A stretch of 64,000 nt of DNA from CAZHFW01 sp964531675 (GCA_964531675.1 CAZHFW010000016.1:19032-83031), one strand, 5' to 3'. Numbered from the stretch's first letter, positions 1-12,450 are shown. Notes: generated from the letters alone by a model not told the origin. Made by a program: numbers and translations.

Positions 1-2
1 GC

Positions 3-1097
3 AGCGACGACTCGACCGCCGAAGCGCAGTTCGACGCGTCCACGGGGATGCCCTCGGCGTGGAGCGCCAAGGCCTCGATGGGACGCCGTTCCAGCACGCT
101 CAGCGGCGTCGTCACGCTCGGTGAGGGCGCGTCCAAAATGGCGTTCCCCGCCAAGATCGAGACGGTTTCGGACGGCGCGGGCACCGTGACCATCACCAGC
201 GCGGAGTCCTACACGCCGACCGACGCCGAGTTCACGCTTGATCCGAGCCGTGGAAAGGACGCGCGGTTTGATCCGTCCCGCTCACCCACGCTCGAAGTCA
301 CCAAGGCCAAGACCGGGCACATGCTCGTGCACGTGACCATCAACGACCAGGACGCGGGGCTCTTCATCTTCGACACGGGCGCCGGAGGAACGGTCATCTC
401 CAAGGCGCTGGCGCAGAAGCTCAAGCTCGACGAGTTCGGCGAAGTGCCGATGGTGGGCGTGGGCGGGGCGATCAAGTCCACGTTCGTCAGGCCGGCTTCC
501 ATGAATGTGGGGCCGATGACGATCGACAAGCCCCTCATGAACACGCTGGACACCGGATTCCTCACCCAAGCGATGGGGACGGAGATCTCGGGGATCATCG
601 GCTATGGGCTCATGCACCGCGCGATCGTGGAAGTGGACCGCGCGAACCTGAAGGTCGCGCTGCACGATCCCGACACCTTCAAGGACGATGCCCTGCACTG
701 GCAGGAGCTCCGCGTCTCGCAGCGCGTGCCCGTCGCCAAGTGCACCTTCGAGGGGCACGAAGGCTGGTTCCGCCTCGACACGGGCGCATCGGGACCATTC
801 GCGACGATTCATCAGGCGACGGTGAAGCAGTTCAACCTGCTCGAAGGCAGGGAAGTCACCGACACGCAGATGGGAGGCGTGGGAGGCAAGGTCCCCGCCA
901 AGCGTGGGACGCTCAAGACCTTCACGATCGGCGGCAGAACGAGCGAGAATGTGACCGCGGACTTTTCGCTCGAAGACAAGGGCGCGTTCGCCGAAGCGAC
1001 CCTCTCAGGCAATCTGGGCATGACCGCGCTGTCGGGCTTCGACATCTTCTTTGACTACCACGGCAAGCGCGTCGCGTTTGTCGCGGGCAAGCCCTGA
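3..1097 (+). CDS. Retropepsin-like aspartyl protease, two-domain, 5' end outside window
   Basis: The reading frame is open from the window edge through an internal ATG at 48, so the true start probably lies upstream. The protein has two halves. Each carries a catalytic aspartate motif: DTGAGG with Asp codon 372-374 and DTGAS with Asp codon 777-779. Glycine-rich hydrophobic segments follow each, as in clan AA retropepsin-like proteases (gag-asp_protease / aspartyl_protease_2). Bacterial members are usually periplasmic or secreted, but the signal region is not visible here. The gene converges with recQ; the two stop codons are 2 bases apart. The substrate is unknown. Confidence 0.75.
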   Translation, partial: SDDSTAEAQFDASTGMPSAWSAKASMGRRSSTLSGVVTLGEGASKMAFPAKIETVSDGAGTVTITSAESYTPTDAEFTLDPSRGKDARFDPSRSPTLEVTKAKTGHMLVHVTINDQDAGLFIFDTGAGGTVISKALAQKLKLDEFGEVPMVGVGGAIKSTFVRPASMNVGPMTIDKPLMNTLDTGFLTQAMGTEISGIIGYGLMHRAIVEVDRANLKVALHDPDTFKDDALHWQELRVSQRVPVAKCTFEGHEGWFRLDTGASGPFATIHQATVKQFNLLEGREVTDTQMGGVGGKVPAKRGTLKTFTIGGRTSENVTADFSLEDKGAFAEATLSGNLGMTALSGFDIFFDYHGKRVAFVAGKP

Positions 1098-1099
1098 AC

Positions 1100-3343
1100 T
1101 CAGGCGTGCACGCCGCGGTGTGCCGCGACAATCCGGATCTCATCGAAGCTGATCAGCCCCTCGGAGCCCGCTCCGTCCGTGCCGGATGGGAGCGGCTCCG
1201 CGCCGTTGAGCTTCACGTAAATCGGCTTGATGAGCTCGCCTCCCACCTCTTCGATCGCCCCGGCGATGCGGGACTCGACGTCGGGGGCGACCCAGGGCGA
1301 GATCGAGTGCGGCTGCTCTTCGCGGATGAAGTCCAGCAGATACCCGACCACCGTTGAACGGGCCCGCCCGGTGGCCTGCATGACCTCGGAAATGGTCTGT
1401 CCCGCGCGGAATCGCGGGGCCGCCGCCAGCGAGCCCGGGGAACGCTTCACGGTCTCCGGATCACGCGTCCCCGATGCGGCATCCAGCGCGAGCGAACTCT
1501 CGGCCGCGGCTTCTCGCAACGCGATGAGGATCAGCTCGCCCAGATCCTGCGCCTTCTTCTGCCCGATGCCCTTGATCGAGAGCAAGGCCCGCGGCGTGCT
1601 CGGCCGCGCCCGGCAGAGCTCTTCGAGCGAAGCGTCGCCCAGAATGACGAACGGCGGCACGCCTCGCTCTTCCGCGAGCTGGCGTCGCCAGACGCGCAGA
1701 CGCTCGAAGAGCTCGCGCTCCTGGATCGAGAGCTGCACCCCCGCTGCCGCGGCGGCCTTCTTCCCCTTCGCCTTGCTCCCGCTGGCGACCTTCGGCTCGA
1801 CGAGCATCGCCTGACGCTGATTCTTGAGCACTTCGAGCGACGTGGGCGAGAGCCTGATGGTCGGATACTCGCCATCGGCCCGCTCGAGATCGCCGGTGTC
1901 AACGAGCTGATTGATGTACCCGACGAGCTGGTCCTTCTTGTGCTGGCTCAGGATGCCGAACGTGGAGAGCTTGTCATGCCCATAGCGGGCGACGCGCTCG
2001 GAGCGTGAGCCCAGCAGCACGTCCGCGATGTGGATCGCGCCGAAGCGCTGCTCGCAACGCGCCACGCACGAGAGGATCTTGCGGGCGATGTCCTGCGCAT
2101 CGACCACAGGCGAGAGCTCGCCGAGGCAGAAGTCGCACGCGCCGCACTCGCCTCCCTCGTACGTCTGGCCGAAATACTCCACGATCGCCCGATGCCGGCA
2201 GCGGGCACCCGACACGAGCCTGGCCATTTGGTTCAGGAGTCCGACCTGAGCCTCCACGTGCTCGGGGGGCGCTCCGGACTCCTCGGCGCTGCGCTCGATG
2301 AGCTGCTTCCAGCGCATCACGTCAGCGCTGGAGTGGAACAGGATGCACTCGGCCGGCAGCCCGTCGCGCCCGGCGCGCCCGGTCTCCTGCTGATACGCCT
2401 CGATGGACTTGGGCATCGCCGCGTGCACCACGCACCGCACATCGCCCCGATCGATCCCCATGCCGAACGCGACGGTGGCGCACACGACATTGAGACGCTC
2501 GGCGCGGAAGTAATCGCTGACGCGTGAACGGGCCTTGGCGTCCATCCCGGCGTGATACGCCTTGGCGTCGATGCCCAGATCCGTCAGGCCCGTGGCCATC
2601 GACTCGGTGTCCTTGCGCGAGATGCAGTACACGATGGCGGCCCGATCGTGGTGCCTCCGCAACGCCTCAGCAACCTGCTTCAGGACCCCGGCACGCGGGA
2701 ACACGCGATAGGTCAGGTTCGGGCGATCGAAGTTGCCGACCAGCTCGACCGGGTCGCGCAGGTGGAGCTGCTCGATGATGTCCGCACGCACGCGCGGCGT
2801 CGCGGTCGCGGTGTACGCGCCGATCGGCACGCCCGGGAAGACCTCGCGAAGCTCACGGAGCCTGCGATACTCCGGGCGGAAGTCATGGCCCCACTGGCTG
2901 ATGCAGTGCGCCTCGTCGATCGCGATCGCACCCACCCCGAGCCTGACGCAGAACGCCAGGAAATCGGGCATCAGCAGCCGTTCGGGCGCGACCAAGAGCA
3001 GGCGGAGCGAGCGCTGCTTGACGTGCTCGCGGAGCTCGTTCTGCTCCTCGGATGTGAGATGCCCATGGTCTGCCGCTGCGGGCACGCCCGCCTGCCGCAT
3101 GGCGGCCACCTGATCGCGCATCAGGGCGATCAGGGGCGACACCACCAGCGTGCACTTGCCCGAGACCAGCGGCGGGACCTGATAGCAGAGCGACTTTCCG
3201 CCGCCGGTGGGCATGACCGTGAGCAGATCGCGTCCCGCGAGCGTCGCGTTGATCGCCTCGTCCTGGAGCGGGCGCAGCGCGTCAAACCCCCAGTGGAGTT
3301 TCAAGACCCTGGCGATCTCATCTTTTCGCGAACGCGCGGTCAA
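1100..3343 (-). CDS. recQ: ATP-dependent DNA helicase RecQ
   Basis: This is a 747-residue RecQ-family 3'-5' helicase for recombination and fork repair. Visible in order: Walker A TGGGKS (46-51), the DEAH box (143-146) in IDEAHCISQWGHDFRPEY, motif VI QETGRAGRDG (319-328), the RecQ zinc site (C382, C400, C403, C406), a winged-helix region, and an HRDC domain (about 540-610). A C-terminal extension of about 130 residues looks like an extra helix-turn-helix. The start is TTG; it overlaps the stop of the upstream cysteine-peptidase-like gene by 4 bases (TTGA), which suggests translational coupling. The length is somewhat above the usual 600-700 residues because of the tail. Confidence 0.95.
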   Translation of the reverse strand: MTARSRKDEIARVLKLHWGFDALRPLQDEAINATLAGRDLLTVMPTGGGKSLCYQVPPLVSGKCTLVVSPLIALMRDQVAAMRQAGVPAAADHGHLTSEEQNELREHVKQRSLRLLLVAPERLLMPDFLAFCVRLGVGAIAIDEAHCISQWGHDFRPEYRRLRELREVFPGVPIGAYTATATPRVRADIIEQLHLRDPVELVGNFDRPNLTYRVFPRAGVLKQVAEALRRHHDRAAIVYCISRKDTESMATGLTDLGIDAKAYHAGMDAKARSRVSDYFRAERLNVVCATVAFGMGIDRGDVRCVVHAAMPKSIEAYQQETGRAGRDGLPAECILFHSSADVMRWKQLIERSAEESGAPPEHVEAQVGLLNQMARLVSGARCRHRAIVEYFGQTYEGGECGACDFCLGELSPVVDAQDIARKILSCVARCEQRFGAIHIADVLLGSRSERVARYGHDKLSTFGILSQHKKDQLVGYINQLVDTGDLERADGEYPTIRLSPTSLEVLKNQRQAMLVEPKVASGSKAKGKKAAAAAGVQLSIQERELFERLRVWRRQLAEERGVPPFVILGDASLEELCRARPSTPRALLSIKGIGQKKAQDLGELILIALREAAAESSLALDAASGTRDPETVKRSPGSLAAAPRFRAGQTISEVMQATGRARSTVVGYLLDFIREEQPHSISPWVAPDVESRIAGAIEEVGGELIKPIYVKLNGAEPLPSGTDGAGSEGLISFDEIRIVAAHRGVHA

Positions 3344-4182
3344 GGCTTGGCGTCCTCCTTGGAGGAAGCCGCCGCACCGATCTCCGCGAGCTTCACACGC
3401 CCGATCGAGAGCGGCCTCTCATCCACCACGTGGAACTTCGCCTTGGGATCCGTGCTCGGCGCATAGCCCGCGATGGAGCCGTCCTGACGCACATAAATCC
3501 GGCACACGCCCACGCCCAGCCCCGGATGAAACTTCCCGGCCTTGTCCACGCGCGAGTCCCCCGGACCATGACCAAGACTGCTCGAGTCGATGATGCGCAC
3601 CGTCCACTGCGTTGTGCCAGCAACGACCGGAGGCGCTTGCGACGACTCTTCGGGCCTTGCATCCACGACCATGACATGGCCCGAGTTGTCCGAGTCCGGC
3701 GGATACTTGATCGCGATCAGATCGCCCGGCTCGACCAGATCGAGCTTCGTGATCACCTCGAAGTGCTTGCCCGCCTCGATGGTGCGCTGATAGTGGATCG
3801 CCAGCGGGCGCTCGCGCCCGAACCACGCCTTGAGGTCGGCCCGGGTGAGGCAATAGGCGTCCTTGAGAATCTCGTTCACCAGGCCCGAGCAGTCCGTCCT
3901 GCAGGTTCCGGGCGCGTCGGCAGACTTCCAGCGGACGATCGTGGGCCGGTGCTGGTAGTCGGTGGTCTCGGCGTCACGCACCAGCTCGCGGAGCCGCGTG
4001 AGGTGCCGAGGCTCGGCAGAGGCCGCGGTCGGAGCCGTCGCAACGGTCGCGGGGGCGGCCCTTGGTGCACCTGGCGCGACGCTTCCGGGCTGGGCGGAAA
4101 ACGCCAGCACTGCCGCGAGCATCCATGCAGTTCCGAAAGGCATGCTGCGGAGCGTACAACGCCTCAAGGAAGGATTCCGCAT
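3340..4182 (-). CDS. Secreted NlpC/P60- or CHAP-like cysteine peptidase-type protein
   Basis: The protein starts with a basic N-terminus followed by a hydrophobic stretch (AWMLAAVLAFSAQ), which looks like a signal peptide. The mature part has CRTDCSGLVNEI, resembling the catalytic Cys box of NlpC/P60-type peptidases (DCSGLV), and later GDLIAI followed by GHVMVVDA, resembling the catalytic His block. A cell-wall or peptide amidase function is therefore an inference. A longer frame to 4524 exists, but it would overlap the divergent ada gene; ATG at 4182 (basic signal) or 4143 are the likelier starts. It overlaps the TTG start of recQ by 4 bases. Confidence 0.6.
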   Translation of the reverse strand: MRNPSLRRCTLRSMPFGTAWMLAAVLAFSAQPGSVAPGAPRAAPATVATAPTAASAEPRHLTRLRELVRDAETTDYQHRPTIVRWKSADAPGTCRTDCSGLVNEILKDAYCLTRADLKAWFGRERPLAIHYQRTIEAGKHFEVITKLDLVEPGDLIAIKYPPDSDNSGHVMVVDARPEESSQAPPVVAGTTQWTVRIIDSSSLGHGPGDSRVDKAGKFHPGLGVGVCRIYVRQDGSIAGYAPSTDPKAKFHVVDERPLSIGRVKLAEIGAAASSKEDAKP

Positions 4183-4303
4183 GAATCCTCGGGACTTTGG
4201 GACTTTTCGCGCCGCCCCTCCGGGCCGCTGCCGAGGGCCAAGAATCCGACATCGGTGCCCGAAAATCGGAGGATGGGCAAACGCTCCCCGCGATGCTTCT
4301 GGC

Positions 4304-5485
4304 ATGCTGATCGCCACCATGCCCGCCGGCCTTTCAAACCCCGCCCCCACCACGCCCGCGGCCCTGCCTCCCGCGGACCGGATGTACCGGGCACTCGTCG
4401 AGCGCGACATCGCGTTCGACGGCAGCTTCGTGGTCGGGGTGAAGTCCACCGGGATCTTCTGCCGGTGCATCTGCACCGCCCGCAAGCCCCTCCGCAAGAA
4501 CGTCGAGTTCTTCGCGACTCCCAAGGAGGCGTTGCACGCGGGCTACCGCGCCTGCCGCCGCTGCCGCCCGATGGAGGACCCCGCGAGCGACAAAGCCCCC
4601 GCATGGCTCGATCAACTCAAGAAGCTCGCGGACGAGCATCCGCAGCGCCGGCTCCGCGACGCGGACCTGATCGCGATGAAGCTCGATCCCTCCACAGTCA
4701 GGCGCCAGTTCAAGAGCCGCTTCGGCATGACCTTTCAGGCCTACGCCCGCGCCAGACGCATGGGCCTGGCGCTCAACGCGGTCAGGCAGGGCAAGAGGCT
4801 GGAGCAGGCCAAGTCCCAGTCGGGACACCGCTCCGACTCGGGCTTCCGCGAGGCCTTCGAGCGACTCTTCGGAAACGCCAGAGGCAATCCGACCCGCGTG
4901 CTTGCGGCTCGCTGGATCGACACCCCCATCGGCTCCATGCTCGCGCTGGTGGACGATGAAGGCCTGCGCCTGCTCGACTTCGTGGACCGCCGCGGCCTGG
5001 AACGCCAGATCACCCGCATCCGCGCCAAGCTCGCGTGCGTGATCGTGCCCGGCGAACACCAACACCTGGACCGCGTGCAGGCACAGCTCCACGCCTACTT
5101 CGCGGGACGTTCACGATTGCTCATCGATCCGAGCGCTCAAGGCGTCAAGGGCGAAGTTGCCTTCGGCGTGCCTCTGGTCCCGGGCGGCGGGGAGACTCCC
5201 TTCCAGCAGAAAATCTGGGCCCAGCTCCGCTCCATCCCGTTCGGTCAGACCCGGAGCTACGCCGAGCAGGCCCGGGCCATCGGCAATCCCGCGGCGGTCC
5301 GCGCCGTCGCGCGAGCCAACGGCGAGAACTTCCTCGCACTGGTCACCCCCTGCCATCGCGTCATCGGCTCCGACGGCTCCATGACCGGCTACGGCGGCGG
5401 CGTGTGGCGCAAGCAATGGCTCCTCGAACACGAGCGCAAAGTCGCAACCCAGACGCCCACCCGCGACGCTGCTGCACGCATCTGA
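4304..5485 (+). CDS. ada: Ada: O6-methylguanine methyltransferase / transcriptional activator
   Basis: This is a full three-part Ada protein. Numbering is from the ATG at 4319. The N-terminal zinc domain that accepts a methyl from phosphotriesters has C48, C52, C79 and C82. An AraC-type helix-turn-helix segment lies at about 95-190. The C-terminal methyltransferase has the active-site motif PCHRV with C345. It repairs O6-methylguanine by suicide transfer and probably activates alkylation-response genes. Starts at 4304 or 4319 are both possible; farther upstream codons would run into the divergent peptidase-like gene. It shares an upstream region of about 120 bases with that gene. Confidence 0.93.
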   Translation: MLIATMPAGLSNPAPTTPAALPPADRMYRALVERDIAFDGSFVVGVKSTGIFCRCICTARKPLRKNVEFFATPKEALHAGYRACRRCRPMEDPASDKAPAWLDQLKKLADEHPQRRLRDADLIAMKLDPSTVRRQFKSRFGMTFQAYARARRMGLALNAVRQGKRLEQAKSQSGHRSDSGFREAFERLFGNARGNPTRVLAARWIDTPIGSMLALVDDEGLRLLDFVDRRGLERQITRIRAKLACVIVPGEHQHLDRVQAQLHAYFAGRSRLLIDPSAQGVKGEVAFGVPLVPGGGETPFQQKIWAQLRSIPFGQTRSYAEQARAIGNPAAVRAVARANGENFLALVTPCHRVIGSDGSMTGYGGGVWRKQWLLEHERKVATQTPTRDAAARI

Positions 5486-5575
5486 ACTCCACCAAGAGCA
5501 CTCCAGAGCCATCAAGAGCCGTCAGGTCGTGCTCATGGCCTCACCGATCATCACAAAACACCTCGTCGCATCACG

Positions 5576-5671
5576 CCCGGTTTGAGCGCTTCGCTCAAAC
5601 CGGGATGAACCGTCCGCGAACTCACCCACCTTGGGCGATCATCCTGGTTTGGACGAAGCGTCCAAACCAGG
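5576..5671. repeat. REP-like inverted palindrome pair, copy 1
   Basis: Two 29-base hairpins face each other. The first (5576-5604) has arms CCCGGTTTGAGCG around CTT. The second (5643-5671) has arms CCTGGTTTGGACG around AAG. The first reads CGTGAT outward on the minus strand and the second is followed by CGTG on the plus strand, so they are inverted copies of one element. The connecting spacer (GAACCGTCCGCGAA...) is also found in copy 2. The element lies between ada and the 3' end of acnA. Confidence 0.85.
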
Positions 5672-5808
5672 CGTGACCACACCATCCGTCCGAGCCGCGT
5701 CGCGCAAGCGACCGGTCCACCGCTCGCCACAGGCCCCTCGGGTCACCCAGACACCCACGGACAGTCCGCCACACTCGCGGAGCCCCAACCACACCCGATC
5801 GCATCACG

Positions 5809-5904
5809 CCCGGTTTGAGCGCCTCGCTCAAACCGGGATGAACCGTCCGCGAACGCACCCACCCTGGGCCATGATCCTGGTTTGGACGAAACGTCCAAAC
5901 CAGG
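5809..5904. repeat. REP-like inverted palindrome pair, copy 2
   Basis: This is a near-identical direct repeat of the unit at 5576-5671. Hairpins lie at 5809-5837 (loop CCT) and 5876-5904 (loop AAA). Arms and spacer are conserved, with changes mostly in the loops and a few spacer bases, which suggests duplication of the whole two-hairpin unit. The remaining sequence between the copies holds no convincing gene. Confidence 0.85.
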
Positions 5905-5955
5905 CGTGGCGCCACCTTCGCATCGCTTGCGGCTGGTGACTTGCCCTCGCGCATG

Positions 5956-5987
5956 AAAAAGGGCCCGAGCAAACCGCCCGGGCCCTT
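5956..5987 (-). terminator. Rho-independent terminator of acnA
   Basis: Arms AAGGGCCCG (5959-5967) and CGGGCCCTT (5979-5987) form a 9-bp stem. On the minus strand it is followed by a T run (CCCTTTTTC). It lies about 150 bases beyond the acnA stop and in the right direction for it. Confidence 0.75.
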
Positions 5988-6133
5988 CTCATCCTTCAGC
6001 TTTTCATCCTTCAGAGCCGTGTCGCGCAAGCGACCGGTCTTCTTCGCTTCAGACGCCTTCCGCTCGCAAGACGCCCACGTTTGGCCTGCCGGTCGCTTGC
6101 ACGACCACACTCGGACAACCCGCGGCGCGGGGC

Positions 6134-8899
<2,766 letters not shown>

Positions 8900-9091
8900 C
8901 GCGTGCTCCTTGGTGCCGCGGATTCCGCGGCGAACCGGAAGGCGGGCCGCTCGTTCGATGAGCCGCCAACGCCCCTCCGACGCCATGACTATCGCCCTGC
9001 TCGGAGCATGAATCAAATCGATCCGGATTAGGTCGCCGATTGATTCTGTTTATGACAGGCCGGTGGGTGCGCCCGCCGGGGAGACCGCCCC

Positions 9092-9820
9092 TCAGCTCGG
9101 ACGCTGCTTCTCCCACGGGTCCTCGCGGCGCGGGTCGTACCAGAGGCCCAGGCCCTCCTTGGTCTCGACGAGCTTCCGGCGTGCAAAGACGCCCCGGATG
9201 AACAGCGGGTAGATCTCCATGAACCCGTACGTCCGGAGCTTGCGCCCGGAGGTCAGCACAGGCTCCCTGATGATCTCGAACCTGCCGTGGACCTTGAGCG
9301 CCTTGGCGAGCTCGATCTCCTCGCTCGCATAGACCGTCTCGTCCCAGCCCCCCGCCTTGTCGAACGCCTCGCGCGTGCAGAAGAAGAAGCACCCGCCGGT
9401 GAGCTTCATCCATCGGAACGCGGTGTTGAAGATGAACAGCGCGAGCTTGGCGGTCAGCGGGATCGGGCCGTCAAACCGGACCTGGCCCCCGCCCCCGACC
9501 GCGCCGCCCTTGATCTTCTCGAGGCCCTGCTGAATGTTGGCCGCGTTCACCTGCGTATCCGCGTCGATGAAGAACAGCACCTGCCCCTTGGCGTGCCTGG
9601 CCCCCAGATTCCGCGTCGCCGCGATCTGGCGCCGCTCGTGCCGGACGACCATCGCTCCTCGCTCTTTGGCGATCCTTGGCGTCGCATCGTCGGACGCGTC
9701 ATCGGCGACGATGATGTCGTGCTCGAGCGCAAGCCGCACCGCGGCTTCCTTGATGGACTTCAGCGTCCGCCCAAGGTTCTTCTCTTCGTTGTGCGCGGGG
9801 ATGACGAACGACACGAGCAT
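9092..9820 (-). CDS. Glycosyltransferase family 2
   Basis: This is a 242-residue GT-A fold enzyme. It begins with VSFVIPAHNEEKNL, has ADDASDD, the metal/nucleotide-sugar DxD motif DAD at 86-88 (FFIDADTQ), and the acceptor-loop region GGCFFFCTREAF. It probably transfers a sugar to a lipid or surface glycan; the donor cannot be read from sequence. It lacks membrane segments, so it is likely cytoplasmic. The start at 9820 is chosen because upstream frames run through a CACACG-rich tract and a hairpin. Confidence 0.85.
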   Translation of the reverse strand: MLVSFVIPAHNEEKNLGRTLKSIKEAAVRLALEHDIIVADDASDDATPRIAKERGAMVVRHERRQIAATRNLGARHAKGQVLFFIDADTQVNAANIQQGLEKIKGGAVGGGGQVRFDGPIPLTAKLALFIFNTAFRWMKLTGGCFFFCTREAFDKAGGWDETVYASEEIELAKALKVHGRFEIIREPVLTSGRKLRTYGFMEIYPLFIRGVFARRKLVETKEGLGLWYDPRREDPWEKQRPS

Positions 9821-9880
9821 GAGGCCAACGGTATGCCCTCCCAGGCTGACGCTGAAGCACACGCCCACAGCGCCGCGGAC

Positions 9881-9941
9881 GTGCACACGCACACGCACAC
9901 TCTCGCTCACGCTCACGCGCATGCGAACGCGCACGCACACG
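9881..9941. repeat. Alternating purine-pyrimidine CACACG-rich tract
   Basis: About 60 bases made almost entirely of CACACG, CGCAC and CTCACG units lie just upstream of the glycosyltransferase start. Such tracts are prone to slippage and can adopt Z-DNA; whether this one does is unknown. Confidence 0.55.
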
Positions 9942-10049
9942 CCCGGTTTGGGCGCTTCGCCCAAACCGGGATCACCCACCCGCGAATCAAAAGGCCCCCG
10001 CTCCCTCACGCATCCCATCCCGGATTGAGCAGAGACTGCTCAATCCGGG
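9942..10049. repeat. REP-like inverted palindrome pair, copy 3
   Basis: One hairpin (9942-9970) has arms CCCGGTTTGGGCG around CTT. The second (10019-10049) has arms CCCGGATTGAGCAG around AGA and is preceded by CCCAT and followed by CGTGA. The order (reverse copy, then forward copy) matches the pairs at 5.6 and 5.8 kb, but the stem sequences differ by paired substitutions. The pair lies in the 270-base gap downstream of speA and upstream of the glycosyltransferase. Confidence 0.8.
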
Positions 10050-10090
10050 CGTGACTGAGCCTGCCACACAGGCAGGGGGCTCGCCTTCTC

Positions 10091-12142
10091 TCACTCGAGG
10101 TACGTATACCCCTCCATCCCCACGTCGTAGAACTTGAGGAGGGACTGGGCTTCGGGCACGCTCATCGTGCCGGCCTTCACCGCGCGCTCCACGTCACGGC
10201 GCATCGAGCGGATCAGGTCTTCGGAGTCGAACTGCACGTACGCGAGCACTTCCTTGACGCAGTCGCCCTCGATGACCTCGTCGAGGTCCCAGTCGCCCAC
10301 GCCGGGCGAATCATCGAAGGAAACGTGCACGACGTGCGTGTCGCCGTAGAGATTGTGGAGATCGCCCAGCACTTCCTGGTACGCGCCGACCAGCGCCACC
10401 GCCAGGTAGTAAGGCTCGGGCTTGCCCTCGGGCAGGCCGCCCGGAAGGCTCGGGATCGTCGCGGGGTACTTCAGTTCATGCAGCTCGAGCGTCGCCTTGG
10501 AAGCGGTGCGCTTGTCGATGAACTTGTCCACCTGACCATCCGAGTCGCACGTGATGTCCGCGAGAACCGCCTGCCGCGTCGGCTGCTCCTCGAGGCGGTG
10601 GATCGGAACGATCGGGAAAAGCTGGTCGATCGCCCAGTGGTCGGGCATGCTCTGGAAGATCGAGAAGTTCACGTAATAGATATCCGACAGGACCTGCGGC
10701 AGCTCCATCAGGTCGTCCGGGAGCTCGCCCTTGGCCGCCGCCAGCGCCAGCACGCGACGACCAACCGCCCAGAAGAGCCGCTCGGTCGCCGCCCTCAGAG
10801 GCAGCGAGAGATAGCCCAGGTTGAACAGGCTCATCGCCTCGTCACGCGCCTGCACCGCGTCGTGGTACACCTCGACCAGGTTCACGCGCGGCTGGTTCAA
10901 CGCTTCGAACGCGTCGATGAGTTCCAGCACAGGCTGAGGCTTCTCCGCCTCGGACTTCATCAGCGCGTGCACGCCCGGGATGTCGGCCTCGGACGGGAAG
11001 TGGGTCTTGCCCAGCACGTCGATGATGAGGAGCGACGAGTGGGCGACCATGGCGCGCCCGGACTCGGAGAAGATGCGCGGGTGCGGGAACTCGTTGGCGT
11101 CGCACACGCTCTTGACGCGGTAGATGATGTCCGCCGCGTACTCCGCGACGCCGTAGTTCACGCTCGAAGGCGAGTCGGACTGGCTGCCGTCGTAGTCGAT
11201 GCCCATCCCGCCGCCGACGTCGATGGTGTCCAGACCGGCGCCGAGCTTCTTGAGCTCGCAGAAGATGTGGGCCAGCTCGTTCACCGCCGCCTTGACCTTG
11301 CGGATGTCGCCGACCTGGGAGCCGATGTGGAAGTGGATCATGCGCAGGCAGTCGGCCATGCCGTTCTGCTTGGCGAACTCCACCGCGTGGATGAGCTCGG
11401 TGACCGTGAGGCCGAACTTGGAGCGCATCCCGCCCGAGGACTCCCAGCGACCCGTGCCCTGCGCGCTGGGCTTGGCCCGCAGGCCGATGCGCGGCCGCAC
11501 GTTGTACTTCTTGGCGTGCTGGATGATCAGCTCAAGGTCGGAGAACCGCTCGACCACCGGAATGATGTGCCGCCCGAGCTTGGTCGCCAGGATCACCGTC
11601 TCGATGAACTCCGAGTCCTTGAACCCGTTGCACACGATCGGCATCGCGGGCAGATTCTCGGTCAGGCCGAGCACCGCGAGCAGCTCGGGCTTGGAACCGG
11701 CCTCCAGGCCGAAGCCCAGCTCCTTGCCGATGTCGCGGATCTCCTCGCAAAGGGGGCGCTGCTGATTCACCTTGATCGGATAGATGCAGGCGTACGAACC
11801 CGTGTACGCGTGCTCCTTGATCGCGTTGCTGAAGGCCTCGCGGATCTCCGTCAGGCGGTGCTTGAGCAGGTCGCGGAAGCGGACGATCACCGGCGTGCCG
11901 ATCTCGCGCTCGCGCAGACCCTCGATGACCTCGTAGAGATCGATCTGCCGCTTGGGGTCGCGCTCGGGCATGACGACCAGGTGGCCCTCGGCGTTGACGC
12001 CGAAGTAGCCATTGCCCCACTCGTGCACGCCATAGACCCTCGCCGAGTCCTGAACCGTCCACGGGCCCTTGGTGGGCACCGCAGCCGGCTGCGCAGAGAG
12101 GGAGGTGATGCTCGGACCAGAAGACGGGGTGATAGTCGCCAT
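10091..12142 (-). CDS. speA: Biosynthetic arginine decarboxylase
   Basis: This 683-residue PLP enzyme of fold type III converts arginine to agmatine, feeding polyamine synthesis. The PLP lysine is K124 in YPIKVNQQ. The second-subunit catalytic Cys is C628 in EGDCVKEVL. The alanine-racemase-like barrel contains RIGLRAKPSAQGTGRW and the phosphate-binding region VDVGGGMGID. The length is slightly above the usual 630-660 residues. The ATG at 12142 gives a natural N-terminus. It is monocistronic, with REP-like hairpins downstream. Confidence 0.96.
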   Translation of the reverse strand: MATITPSSGPSITSLSAQPAAVPTKGPWTVQDSARVYGVHEWGNGYFGVNAEGHLVVMPERDPKRQIDLYEVIEGLREREIGTPVIVRFRDLLKHRLTEIREAFSNAIKEHAYTGSYACIYPIKVNQQRPLCEEIRDIGKELGFGLEAGSKPELLAVLGLTENLPAMPIVCNGFKDSEFIETVILATKLGRHIIPVVERFSDLELIIQHAKKYNVRPRIGLRAKPSAQGTGRWESSGGMRSKFGLTVTELIHAVEFAKQNGMADCLRMIHFHIGSQVGDIRKVKAAVNELAHIFCELKKLGAGLDTIDVGGGMGIDYDGSQSDSPSSVNYGVAEYAADIIYRVKSVCDANEFPHPRIFSESGRAMVAHSSLLIIDVLGKTHFPSEADIPGVHALMKSEAEKPQPVLELIDAFEALNQPRVNLVEVYHDAVQARDEAMSLFNLGYLSLPLRAATERLFWAVGRRVLALAAAKGELPDDLMELPQVLSDIYYVNFSIFQSMPDHWAIDQLFPIVPIHRLEEQPTRQAVLADITCDSDGQVDKFIDKRTASKATLELHELKYPATIPSLPGGLPEGKPEPYYLAVALVGAYQEVLGDLHNLYGDTHVVHVSFDDSPGVGDWDLDEVIEGDCVKEVLAYVQFDSEDLIRSMRRDVERAVKAGTMSVPEAQSLLKFYDVGMEGYTYLE

Positions 12143-12450
12143 CGTGATTGGGGCCCAACTGGGCGGACGGAACCCGAAGCAGATCCGGCGCGGTGCCTCG
12201 ACGAATCGATGACCAGATGCCCGGACGCGGCGCTACGGGGCGCGACAGTGCGATCGCACGCGCTTGCTCTGCTCGGCGGCAGTAGGCGCCCTCGTCGAAA
12301 CTCATCCACCCGACCGGTCGCGCCCGCCCGCCGAAGAATCGCGGCACCAAAAGATTAGCGAACATTCCCCGCCGGGCCACCAAAGAGCGCCGCCAGCGTG
12401 AATTTTTCTCTCGACAGCTTCTCCCCCCAAGCCTCCAACTCCGTCAGAGC

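Larger units (their letters stand above)
5693..6110. repeat. Dispersed 24-base direct repeat with a partial inverted copy
   Basis: A block reading AGCCG, then C or T, then GTCGCGCAAGCGACCGGTC occurs near 5693-5717 and again near 6015-6040. A partial reverse-complement copy (CCGGTCGCTTGCACGAC) lies near 6086-6103. The core contains the palindrome GACCGGTC. The blocks surround the second REP-like pair and the acnA terminator. No function is evident. Confidence 0.5.

Noticed and set aside
3430..4959. A plus-strand frame of 509 codons across the peptidase-like and ada genes
   Set aside because: It is Arg/Pro-rich, has no recognisable fold, and overlaps two convincing genes.
8900..9016. N-terminal extension of aconitase to 9016
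   Set aside because: AAGGAG directly precedes the ATG at 8899, and the extension is Arg-rich and unlike the family.
9821..10018. N-terminal extension of the glycosyltransferase
   Set aside because: It would translate the CACACG tract and a hairpin; the domain begins exactly at 9820.
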